This document shows positions 11,437 through 21,888 of a stretch of 64,000 nt of DNA, piece after piece. Position numbers and translations under genes: made by a program. Origin of the DNA: Pycnopodia helianthoides (Eukaryota > Echinodermata > Asteroidea > Forcipulatida > Asteriidae); contig CM063262.1 in NCBI GenBank assembly GCA_032158295.1, forward strand, positions 2,699,394 through 2,763,393. Reading direction: 5' to 3'. Below the pieces are notes generated by a model that saw only the letters and a program-made list of their open reading frames with translations, had not been told where the DNA came from and did no database searches. How positions within the stretch are numbered: position 1 is the stretch's first letter; every line of letters begins with the position of its first letter.

Positions 11437-12220
11437 GGAACTATCTATAGCGAAGGCGATAAGTGGCTTTCAAATTCAGCAAATTAACTCCTTTCTGTTG
11501 GATAAAATACAATATCTTTTTTTTGTTTTTTTTTCGCTCCTGAATCCGGTTGATATTTTCCCTTCATTGTCGTCGACAGGAAAATAAATCACCGTCACAG
11601 CTGATCACGTTTTGCAAGCACAATGTTTGCCATGGTGATTGATGTATCCCGCGCGACACCCGTGTTGCTGTCGGCATACGACACCATGTAAAAGCCGTTT
11701 CTGTCTTTCGCTCCTGTCCTACTCAATGTAAAAACCTAATCTAAACTCGGACGTTCAACTAATTGCCGCGTCTTGATTCGCCGGTGGGAGTTTACAGCCA
11801 AGCTCGTGTTTAGACGACCACCTTCCGGCCCATATATTTTTGTACAGATAGAAAATTAAAAGAGACACATTGCCTTCAAATCTCTTGAAATTTTGCTGTT
11901 TGGAATTATTCCTTAGTATCCCTTTTAAGAGTTGTACTTCCACCCCCCCCAAAAAAAAAACCATCGTAGTATAAAATCTGCTTCTTAAATCACAACCAGC
12001 GGAACGAACGGCCCGCCATTTTGTGGAGTTAAACATTTAATTCTACAAATCAGCGGACCGTATGAAATTAAAACAAAAACCCGGCAACACAGTTTCAAAG
12101 GATATCTGTGTAAGTCATTTTAATCTGCTTTTAAAATATCTTTCCAACCATATTCATTTCAAAACAAATGCTTTTATAGCCCCGAAACGCCCAAATCCGA
12201 ACGAAGGTAATGAGTCACTA

Positions 12221-12601
12221 TAGGCAGTGGACACTTTTTGGTAATTACTCAAGAAATTGCATTACAATAAAAACTTACTTGGTAAGGAGCACCTGAGAGC
12301 TGCTGATAGAATAAAACATTGTCAGAAAAAGTCCCTCTGAAGTAAAGTAGTTTTCGAGAAAGAGGTAACTTCTCACAAAAATATTTGAATCTGAGAAAGG
12401 CTTCAGGCAAGAAGCCTTACCTCAGGCATTGGAAAGCACACAATATTCTATGCAACAAGGGTGCATTTCTTTCATTATTTTCTTGCTACTTCGATGACCA
12501 AGTGATGAGCCCAAACTTTCACATAATTGTTTGTTATTTAATGCAAATGGTGGGGTACACCAAGTGAGGAAACTGATTTTTTTGACAATTACCACAAGTA
12601 T
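12221..12601. mobile_element. TTAA-type MITE, family R1, diverged
   Basis: It starts TAGGCAGTGGACACTTTTTG and ends GACAATTACCACAAGTATAC. Internally it carries the R1 words GAGAGCTGCTGATAG and GAGAAAGAGGTAA. Both terminal TTAA motifs are degraded. Confidence 0.75.
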
Positions 12602-13779
12602 ACCCTCATGCCTTGTAAAACGTATAGTCTGTACAGCACATCGAGTAAATCATTGCTTTTTTGTTTTGTTTATTTGTTTGTTTGTTTGTTTATTTGTTTG
12701 GGATTGGGGTTTTTGAAGAGTGATATAATTCCCATCCTCCCATTTTAGATTAAACACACCGTACGAATAACCTGTGAAAGATGCAATCAACAAAGATGGT
12801 CAAGTCTAATGAAAACAATCAGAGATTTTTGCGGACGTTCATATCGGGCTTATTTCGATTTCCGGCAATCAAAATAAGTAAAAGTGATTTGCAGGGTCTT
12901 AGAAAATTTATCTTCTCAACTTGGAGAGAATCTCAGAATGATTTTCTTTGAAGAATCGATTGAACTGACTTTGCAATCAGTCAGGTTTTAGATTAAATCT
13001 AATCATTTTGACCCCTCTTCATAACTTTCAAGCCTGTATTGGTTTTACCACTAGCCACCAATCATTCTTTTTTATTGACGTTTCACCTCCTTTAAAAAAA
13101 CAACACAATCACGGTTTGCATTTTTACGACTTGAGACAAAACTATACCATGCAATCGCACGCGTATTAATTTGGTGTCAGTTTGCAATTATGCTGGATCC
13201 CCGTAGCTATAACCAATCAGTATTAGACTTGCCACAAGCAGCCTCTGCTAATAAAAACATGAATTTTCAAAACTCACTAGGGACCGACAGTATAAAAAAA
13301 AAAATTATAAAAAAAATCAACAACGAACATTAATCATTCGTTGATTTCCGCGAGGGAGAAAACCAGGCCGAGCAACGTCATCTGGCCCCCGCGGGTCTCG
13401 GCGTAGGCGAGGCTAATCATCACGGGAGTGTGGTGGGGGAAATTGATTACATTCACTGGGGCAGCCACGGGCACTCTCCAGGCACCACTTCAGCCGTCTA
13501 ATTATGTGGACCTTCCGGGGTCCTTTTTGCACATTTTACTGGTCAATTTGGGAGCCGATATTCATCTGCCCGGGAAATGAATTAAAGAGACCCAGATTGA
13601 CAAAATGAAATGATATTTCAAAGGTACATGATATATGTTTAGGAAAAAGAGCGCATCCACAGCGGGTTATAGTTTTCAATCATCACACCATTACACACTC
13701 AACTCGGGAACAAGTCATCACATTAGGTGGACACGTATAGTAGTACGGCATGTTGGTAATGGGGTTGTGCCTTTCCTCA
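12602..13779. other. No gene recognised
   Basis: AT-rich sequence with TTTG and poly-A runs. No conserved domain or convincing exon was seen. Confidence 0.35.
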
Positions 13780-14032
13780 AACAAGCATGGAATTTGGCAC
13801 ACAGTCACAGAAAGATATTTGGCTACAGTACAGAGCTATCACCGATTTTGTCCTCTGCAATAATCTAGGTATAGAATAAAAGCAATTATCAACATGTTCA
13901 AAATGGCTGCCATGGCTTGTTATTCTACCCATATTTTCTCAAAAGACAGGGTATCTGCGGAGGCTAGGCTCCACAGCCAAATACTTTTGTTATGATACAC
14001 TTGGCCTGTTTGCCAAATTGCATGCTTATTAT
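13780..14032. mobile_element. Palindromic MITE, family M4
   Basis: The left word AAGCATGGAATTTGGCACAC is mirrored at the right by GCCAAATTGCATGCTT. AAAGATATTTGGCTA and AGCCAAATAC form the inner arms. It matches the copies at 6224 and 48793. Confidence 0.6.
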
Positions 14033-14316
14033 CATCAAATGCACAATTCCTTCGACTGTTTCCCCTATCTGCCAAAACCAAGAAAATGGTGAATGGACAG
14101 TTTTGTCAGTGATTGTGTGTACGTTCGGAACTCTGCAAGTCGAATTAAAGAATAACCATCACGATTGCCTCTCTTACACTATTCGTTCACAGTTGCCTTT
14201 ATTTTGGGTTACCCACCGGCCGTGATATGTTTACTCGACGTTTCGATCATCGTGTGTTCAATATTCACTAGATCTGTTATTAGAACTTAACCTCAAGTGA
14301 AATAGTTTTAAAATTA

Positions 14317-14572
14317 CACACTCGAAAACCTCCCGGGTTAGTATTAACCCAGAGCCCGGGGAACCAGGGGTCCTGACCCATTTCTCAAGGTCAGGCTGAC
14401 CTCGAAACCTTTTTTTTTTCTTTTAAGGAAATTTAGCTCGGATTCTTCGCCAGTTTGACCCATTTCTGAGTAACTTTTGACATAGATTTCAGGTCACACT
14501 GACCCAGAAGGGGGTCAGACCCCCCTTTGGACCTGGAACCGAGTCAATTCTGACCTGAGAGTGTTTAGAGTG
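14317..14572. mobile_element. GGGTCA-family MITE, full-length copy
   Basis: The left end CACACTCGAAAACCTCCCGG and the right end GACCTGAGAGTGTTTAGAGT are imperfect inverted repeats. The interior carries the family words GGTCAGGCTGACC and GGTCACACTGACC. It ends 89 bp before the CART-like exon. Confidence 0.7.
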
Positions 14573-14660
14573 CGTGGTCATGCGGCCCCAATTATTGGTT
14601 ACTAATATTATATTACATCATGTGATTTTTTTTCTTTCTCGCCATTTCTCGTCCATCTAG

Positions 14661-14797
14661 TGCGTATCCGATCCAGGTGAGAAGTGCATTTTTGCATTAC
14701 CTGGCGGCCGTAGAGGGAGCATACAGCGTTGCGATTGCCGGATGGGTTTCTCGTGTAAATACTTCGCCGACAGTGGCTACATCTGCGACAGAGCAAG
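14661..14797 (+). CDS. CART-like cysteine-rich neuropeptide, main exon
   Basis: The exon follows a pyrimidine-rich acceptor (CCATCTAG). It encodes 45 residues with six cysteines spaced C-x7-C-x14-C-x-C-x5-C-x9-C, including the blocks DPGEKC and RCDCRMGFSC. Vertebrate CART peptides, secreted neuropeptides, share GEQC and the CDC-x5-C core. Dickkopf and prokineticin colipase-fold domains also have a C-x-C-x5-C core, so they remain alternatives. The exon can end at donor GTATAA (14798), joining in frame to 16164-16197 (tail SSESNIRKIFF, stop TAA). If it is unspliced, the stop is at 14817-14819. The upstream exons, including the signal peptide, were not identified, and 9607-9633 is only a candidate. 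It does not join in frame to the kinase gene, so it is a separate gene. Confidence 0.55.
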
Positions 14798-14819
14798 GTA
14801 TAAATCATTTAGACCTTAA

Positions 14820-15750
14820 AATGCACAAGATGTCATTAATTTTAAAAAATGAGGGCGCCCTCGCGGCTAGAGGTCAAAAGAAGATAGCTCATTGGCCCAA
14901 CCTATGCGCATTCAATGTGTCTTCATCATTTTAACTCCAAGATGGCAGCTTAATGACGTCAATGCATAAAGTCCATTAGTCACAGTTCCCCCTTGCCCGT
15001 GGTAACTTTTCTCATTCCAGCGTCTGAGAGAGATCTATATGGGCCTTTTCAAAACCTCTGCTTGGGATTTGTCTTTGGCAGTGGGCCTGGACTTCAGCTT
15101 GAGTGTTAGTTATTAGTTAGGAGATGTGAGCTTTCCTTACGGGAGTTCAATCGTCTGGACGTGTACGGACTCCAAGCCAAAGCCCTGGCCCAAGCCGTGG
15201 CTGGTTTCGAATAATGGCCTCTGAGCGAAGTATCGCGCGTTTCAACGCTGAGTTCGCAATTTTGTTCAAAAGTAATATGGTGACCGTGCACATCTTTAAT
15301 AAGAATGAAAGAATATCAAACTTGTTCGCAGATGTGCACATAACTCATAGTATGAAGATGGTCATGGTGGAAAACTTCCCTTGAAACAGTTTTGCTATAG
15401 TTTTTGAATTAATAATGAGTAAAACAAATGATTTCCAAAGTCCCAAACCAGCGATGTTTGAAAACAGTAAACACAAAATAAGGCACTTTTCAAAACAACG
15501 GATTTGGCTTGGGCTCCGTCCGCCTGATTGATGCGCACGTTCTCTAAAATAACTGACGGAGCGAAAGCCTCAAGCCCAAGCAGTGCTATCGAGCAGGGCC
15601 ATACAAGTTTTGTTCCGTACTATTCTTCTCATGAGTCTGATGACCGATGGAGCCTATAGTACATGTACAATGTTGGGTAACACAAAGTGCGGATACCCGT
15701 CTTTGACAACAACCAATTGTTGTCCGCGTGACTTGTTACACAAGTCTGTA
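14820..15750. other. No further gene recognised
   Basis: The region contains diverged hairpin repeats. One pairs GGCTTGGGCTCCGTC near 15508 with GACGGAGC and CAAGCCCAAG near 15555-15580. I see no convincing exon. Confidence 0.35.
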
Positions 15751-16135
15751 TTAAACGAACATTACAGAGTTGGTTTTTGCTAACAAAACAGTTGCTGGCA
15801 GTGTACGCACTTTATGTAATCCATCATATTATACATAAACTGACAAACCTGTAGAAGTTTGAGATATCGGCCATCTGGGTCACGAGAAAATAGTGAAAAA
15901 CCGATTACACATTTGCATGAAATCATACAGATTCAACAAATGAATAAACCGCTCACTGAGCGATAAACTCCAATCGGAAAATTAGTTTATTCATTCCTCA
16001 TCAAATATGGCATTTCAGACAGAAATATTTCAAGGGATGCCATCATCATTAGACCGTGTAAGTTTCATGTAAATCTGTGACCAAAAAGTACATTTTACAA
16101 GTTCTTTTCTTACCAATTCTGTAATGTTCCTTTAA
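15751..16135. mobile_element. TTAA-flanked MITE, family R3
   Basis: It starts TTAAACGAACATTACAGAGT and ends TTCTGTAATGTTCCTTTAA. It ends 28 bp before the candidate splice acceptor at 16163, as the copy at 21356-21729 ends 39 bp before the kinase acceptor. Confidence 0.88.
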
Positions 16136-16163
16136 CCATGTTTTATCTTTCTTATTTCTTCAG

Positions 16164-16197
16164 CAGTGAGTCAAACATCCGAAAGATATTCTTTTAA
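16164..16197 (+). CDS. Candidate terminal exon of the CART-like gene
   Basis: The acceptor TTTATCTTTCTTATTTCTTCAG precedes a short segment that completes the phase-2 codon left by the 14797 donor. It adds a few residues ending IRKIFF, then TAA. The phase fits and the tract is strong, but the exon is short and the parent gene is itself tentative. Confidence 0.3.
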
Positions 16198-17710
16198 GCT
16201 GCTCTAGATAATTATCTACTTCTATACTTCGTCGTGACCCTATACCAGAGAGAAACCATCCCATCGCTGCGTGCAGCTCCACTCCCTTCCAGTTTTGTTC
16301 CGCTCCGAGTGCACGGTGACGTCACTTCAACAACACAGCACCCCCTTCGGATTCTTGGTGGCAGCACTTCACGACGTCATCGCCAAGTTCCAACCCTGAC
16401 TTCATTAATTACTGCTCGCGTTCATTCGATCCAAAATGCAGAGTGCAATGCCATTGCTCTGTGGGCATGGGGGCGTTTGTTTTGACTTTCGGTGATAGTG
16501 TCCGTGATCTGAACACGACAAAACTGCCCTTTTTAATCGATAATGGTGTTTTGATTGATACACACACACAAATCACTAATTCAATTATATGTTTTTCGTG
16601 GATGGATGGGCATCTTCCAACATCAGAAAATTCTTAATTACGGGTTGTGACCCCCAATGTAATGTAATGTTGTGTTACTTTTTCAGAAGAAGTATCGATT
16701 CACTTTGGTAGATAAAATGCCACTGACTTTCTTTGGCCTCATTGATTTCGCCTGCGGTTTCTCACAGATTCTGCCTTCTGGAGTCCATCCGAAGAATTAG
16801 AGCGAGCTAAGATTTGCGCTTCAAATGCGATTACGCGAATGAAACGTGAGAAACTAACGCGTTGTTTGACGCGAGATTCTCTTTCAAGCTCACGTTCAAC
16901 AAAATAGTGCACGCATTAAAGGGCAAGTTATGGCCATCACAATAAGCGGCCGCGGCTTCGGCTTCGGCTACGGCTATGCCTGAGGTTGCAGCAGAGACCG
17001 CTGCCGTTGAAAACTGATTTTTTTTTAACTCTCGGCTTTCAGGCCGTAGCCATTAATTTTGACATGGCCATCATCAGCAGTGACAGTAAAGTACGCCCTC
17101 TGTTGTGAAACCCTGGCTGGATCTGTACGTTCATGAAAGCGAATGGGCAATGGGTGCCGAATCATGAAGCTACCCAGTGCGAGGTTTAAAAATAAGTTTG
17201 CAATACTTTTGGGGGTGGGGGGGGGGTTCAAAACCTTAACAATTCGAGGAATGTTTGGAAACTTGGTTTAAGTTGCATTTTGCATTATTCATAATTACAG
17301 GCGTTTACTTTTGTTACAGACGGGATCTTATTAGCACTAAATTAAACTTCTTCAATATCCCTTGTGGCAAAATCATTTCAGTGTATAACCTTCATGTTAT
17401 TGCAAGTGTTCAATAAATTTATTCAAATTTACAGAAAATGTAATATTTAATATTGTGAAAATGTGGTGTCTTTTTGTCAGACTTTCCTTTCTTTCCAGTG
17501 GTGTGACTTGGCCTTAGGGAAATCTGCCCCCGGAGATTCTGTACCCCATAGTGGGAAATTAACATGCCGGGCTGAAGGAGGTTGATTCAAAAGAGGGCGC
17601 TCTCAGAAGAAGGTTGTTCACAGTTCGCCATAATAATGGGTGGCTGGGTGGGTGGGGGGGGGGGGAGGGGGCACCAGCATCTCCGGGGGATCTCCTGCCG
17701 CACCAGACCA
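16198..17710. other. No gene recognised
   Basis: Short open frames only. GCGGCCGCGGCTTCGGCTTC near 16947 resembles the CGGCTTCGGC arms of the MITE at 3390-3551. Part of 17515-17632 is similar to 60520-60630, so it is another dispersed repeat. Confidence 0.35.
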
Positions 17711-17920
17711 CACCCTAAAAACTCCATTATGTCTGGGTCAGGCTGACCCTGAAACTAGTTTAAAAAAACAATTTCTAGCTCGGGTTCTGTGTCAGATTGA
17801 AAAGTTTCGGAGTCATTTTGACACAAATTCTAGGTCAAAAACCCAGATGGGTACCAATGGGTCTGGCACCCCCCCCCCCTCCGAACCAGGTCAATTATGA
17901 CCCGGGAGTCTTTAGAGAGG
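17711..17920. mobile_element. GGGTCA-family MITE
   Basis: The left end CACCCTAAAAACTCC and the right end GACCCGGGAGTCTTTAGAGA are inverted copies. The interior has GGTTCTGTGTCAGATTG and CATTTTGACACAAATTCT, whose words form the 22-bp array at position 1. Confidence 0.7.
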
Positions 17921-20496
17921 ATTACCACTTTAAAAAAAATAAAAAGCTCACTCTTATGGTTATTATTTCCACAATCTCCCTATTTTTAACTGCGTGTAAC
18001 TTGGCTTTTTTGGCCATACAATGTGTGAATAAAATTCAATCCGACTCAATATTGTACGTACGGGCGATTTATTAAAACAGTTTTTTGATTGTTGTTTTGA
18101 CTCAAATTCCCCTAGTTAATGAAATCATGGGCGATATGATGGGGAACCTTTTGATAAGGGGAGCAGATGGTTGATTTGCCCGAAATGTTACACATTATAA
18201 ACAAAAGTTATATTATAAACAAAAGTGCTATTTACTTTTAAAACCCCCCATTTTTGTGCTTTGTCTGTCCAAGTTTCTTCTTCTTGCTGCGCCCGAATTT
18301 CCCCCTCTGTTTTGACCAAAAATAGTGGGAGGGATGTATATAGTTGCCCCTCCCATGCCCCCGGCACGCCGTGTCGTAGCCTACCCCTACGAGCGAACAA
18401 ATTTGTTCACCAATTAACCTTTAACAAAGTACAGTTTGGTTAAGTTACTCCCCGCCAAATTACATTCACTTGTACATTACCTTGATGCATTTAGGGATCT
18501 TGACGTCATCGACCCGGTATTAAATTGAACCCACGCCCATCCACGGACACACTCTCGCACAGAGAAGTGAATTGGTCACGCTCGGAGTGACCTTGTGCTC
18601 AGACCTCAGTATTTGTTCACACGGGGACTGACGGTATGCAGCGCATACAAAACAATGAGAGTGACGTATGTTGCATTTAGTCTTGGTGCAAGACGTTGTT
18701 GTTCTTTATCACTCAACTATAATTTCGCGTCGCGTCGTGAGTAGTGTTGAGTATAAATTGTACATGTATTTACATGTAGGTATCCCTGTGGTTTTATGGT
18801 TTACTAACTCAACAAGAACGTCTTGGCTCAAGACTACTACTGTTGCATATGAGCCACCTGAGATTGTTTTGCATGAGTGCACATGGCCGACCGTGGAATT
18901 CTAACCGACTGACCGTCCACCGTTCGCCGCGGAATACCAAGTTGGTAAACAATTTACAAACATGATTTTTACTTGCTTTGTCCTCCATGCTTCTATGAAC
19001 AATAATTTCACTGCGACGTGACATGTTTTTATAAGACTAGTTCGAGTATACAAACTTAGCCAAGTCGAGTGAAAACTGAGTGTTTGGATCAAACCAACGA
19101 AGACCGAGTGTGGGAAGTGAGCTCGTCGACGGTAAGTTTTAAGAGTGTAAATAAAAGTATGTGGTGCTGTGGGACTTTGAGAAAGACTGTAGAGTACAGT
19201 GTTGTAAAGAAGTACCATGGAGGAAGGAAATACCTCCATGTTAGAAGTAGTACTACTACTTAGAATCTCAGAAGAATCTCTCAGAAGTGTAACTGAACAT
19301 TGTCGATCGATCAGCATCAATGCCAGTGTAGTAAGGAGTGATGGAGTGTGCCCCGTGCCGACCAGTTTGTGGCTTTTGGATGAACTAACGTTATATTTTT
19401 CTAGACTTATTTTGAATTTTGATGGAGATGGTTGATTGACTATTTATTTCCGGGATGAGTCTGTTATGGTTCTTTGAAGGAAGCTCTTCTGACAAGCTTG
19501 AGTGCGCAATCTGAGAATAGAGTAGCACTCATTGTGTTTATAAATTTCTTCTAATCATCACGGTCTCAAGGAGTCACGTTGAAGCACGATCGAAGGTTTA
19601 AAAAAAGTAGTTAATAGTTAGTCTACGACTTTTCATTTCTCTAGGGTGGATAGGTGAGGCCATTAACAATATTTTGCAAGTAAAAAGGTTGTATATTGAG
19701 TTACTCCCATAAGTAGTGCCAATATAGATTGACACTTATAGTAATGTAGTAGTACTACTACTACTGTTATTTATTTGGGCTACTTGTTGATCCCTATGGC
19801 ATGGCAACTTGAGGACATACACACGGCCTACACTAGCCTGACAGTTATTTTGAGGATTATGCCAGTCACGTACGGCAAAGTTTCACACTCCCAGCTAGCT
19901 ACAAAGCCTGTCACCCCTGCAGAGTTGCCACTAGCAAAGTCACCCTCTAGCAAAGTCACCCTCTAGCAAAGTCGCCTGCCCTGCAAAGTTGCCCCCTGGC
20001 AAAGTCCCCCCCCCCCCGGCAAACTCGCCCGGACGCCCCTTAAAGTGGGCCCCTGACTTTTTTGGGATGCGGCATATATGGGCTGAATATCAGGCCTTGC
20101 ACTTTAAATAGCTTTTTGTAATGTGACCAGGGCTTTGTAAACTGTGTGTTTTACTTGCCTCTAGGAATAGCCCGATTAAAATGGTCATAAATGTCATCTT
20201 TCTGATGTAGGCCTAATGGTAATAATAATAATAATAATACAAGGCATTTATATGGCGCTCTACAAAGAACACGGTGCCTCACATCAACAACATAATTAAA
20301 TACACTGAAATACAGACGATCACAACCAGTATAATATGGTCAAATGAAATTACATTCACAATCACACACTCAAAAATAACATTATTTGAACTTTGTATTA
20401 TTCACATCTAAAAAGGGCGAAAATATTTAACAATTTTAAACAATTAGTAGGTTGCACTGTTTTAATAGTAGCCCACAGGGCAAGTTGAAAAGTGGT
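17921..20496. other. Gene-free; possible 5' leader exon at 19060-19131
   Basis: No open frame with a recognisable domain. A strong donor (GACGGTAAGTTTT, cut after 19131) on the plus strand could end an untranslated first exon of the kinase gene, whose first coding exon begins at an acceptor 2.6 kb downstream. There is no direct support. Runs of GCAAAGTCACCCTCTA near 19930-20035 form a small tandem array, and 20219-20240 is a TAA microsatellite. Confidence 0.25.
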
Positions 20497-21321
20497 TTGA
20501 GTTTGTTTTTATGATCTACCGTGCAACTGATCCGTCACACAATGGTTTCCAGGGAAACATTCTGCCACCATTGTTGCCCCTCAGAACTGTGGCCCCTTAC
20601 TCTTTTTCGATTTAGGAGTATTGGTACACATTCATTCTTGGTGCCCCCATGTTTAAATTTAGCTGAAATACGTTTAAATGTACAATTAAGAAGTAACTCT
20701 TATATCAATTAAGTAATTTCTTAAATAATTTTTCCCCCTTAAGATTATTCATATTAAATCAACAAATATTAAATCTGAGTACTACGAATAAATTTAAAAT
20801 CAATACTCCCCCCATTTCTTTTTACATAAATAAATAAAGCGTCCAATTATTCAAAACTATGTATTATGAAAATTATGAAGACATCAGTGATCGAGTTTAA
20901 AACAAAATACATAAATTATAATTTCTAAAGCGAATATTTTAAACAAAGTACAAAATGCAGACAAAGAATAATTTAAAATGTAGTTTTGGTTTACAAAATC
21001 TTGAATTAAATACGAACATTTCACAAAGAAAAGGACCAAATGGTTCGCTAATAAAAAACAACACCTTAAAGTTAACATTTCCGGAATTTTTACAAATTAA
21101 ATTTTTATATTATTTATTTCAGTAAATTCATGGATAAAATAAAGTATGTGGAAGGAGGCCACAGTGCTTAGGGGAAGCAAATTGTGCATAATTTCTAAAA
21201 ATGGTGACATTCTATGTTTTAAAGCCAATAATTAGTCTTTGATTTTTACAAGAAAAAAATGTTTCCCTGGAACCCATTGTGTGATGGATCAGTTACACAG
21301 TAGATCATAAAAATATACTCA
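20497..21321. mobile_element. DNA transposon with ~60-bp inverted ends, no transposase
   Basis: The left end TTTTTATGATCTAC followed by CACACAATGG is mirrored at 21262-21321, where CCATTGTGTGATGGATCAG precedes GTAGATCATAAAAA. The arms are about 90% alike over at least 55 bp. The roughly 700-bp core is AT-rich without a credible transposase. Confidence 0.8.
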
Positions 21322-21355
21322 AGCCAAAGAAGTACTCAATAATTAGCCAATAACT

Positions 21356-21729
21356 TTAAAGGAACATTACAGAATTGGTTTTTGCTAACAAAACAGTTAT
21401 AGGGCCTACTGTATACATAAACTGACAAACCTGTGGAAGTTTGAGATCGATGGGCCATCTGGGTCACAAGAAAATAGTGAAAAACCGATTACACATTAGC
21501 ATGAAATCATATAGACTCAACAAATGAATAAAACGCTCACTGAGCATTAAACTCCAATCGGAAAATTAGTTTATTCATTTCCCATCAAATATGGCATTTC
21601 AGACAGAAATATTTCAAGGGATGTTTTCTACTATCGTCATCATTAGACCGTGTAAGTTTTATGTAAATCTGTGATCAAAAAGTATATTTTACAAGTTTTT
21701 TTCTTACCAATTCTTTAATGTTCCTTTAA
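21356..21729. mobile_element. TTAA-flanked MITE, family R3, beside kinase exon
   Basis: It starts TTAAAGGAACATTACAGAAT and ends TCTTTAATGTTCCTTTAA. The T-rich stretch after it supplies the polypyrimidine tract of the acceptor at 21768. Confidence 0.88.
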
Positions 21730-21800
21730 AGTCTTTTTCCTTTTCTTATTTTATTTTATCATATGTAGATTTCCAGGTTTTCTCCGGCAAGTTTGAAACC

Positions 21801-21888
21801 ATGGCAAGATTCAAACCGTTCACCTTCATCGGAACTGTTGTGGTTGTCCTGTCGTACTTGGGCTCGGTGGGAGTAATTTCAAATCTTG
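21801..21888 (+). CDS. Kinase exon 1: start codon and signal peptide
   Basis: ATG sits in an ACCATGG context. The peptide starts [11 protein letters not shown] and continues with a Val/Leu-rich core (VVVVLSYLG), a classical secretion signal with cleavage likely near GVIS. The exon ends in phase 1 at GTAAGT. An acceptor (ATATGTAG, ending 21768) precedes it, so a spliced 5' leader exon is expected. The frame is open back to that acceptor. Confidence 0.85.

Noticed and set aside
14661..21888. Cysteine-rich exon as the N-terminal domain of the kinase
   Set aside because: Its phase-2 end does not join in frame to the signal-peptide exon from either nearby acceptor, and a signal peptide downstream of a secreted domain makes no sense.
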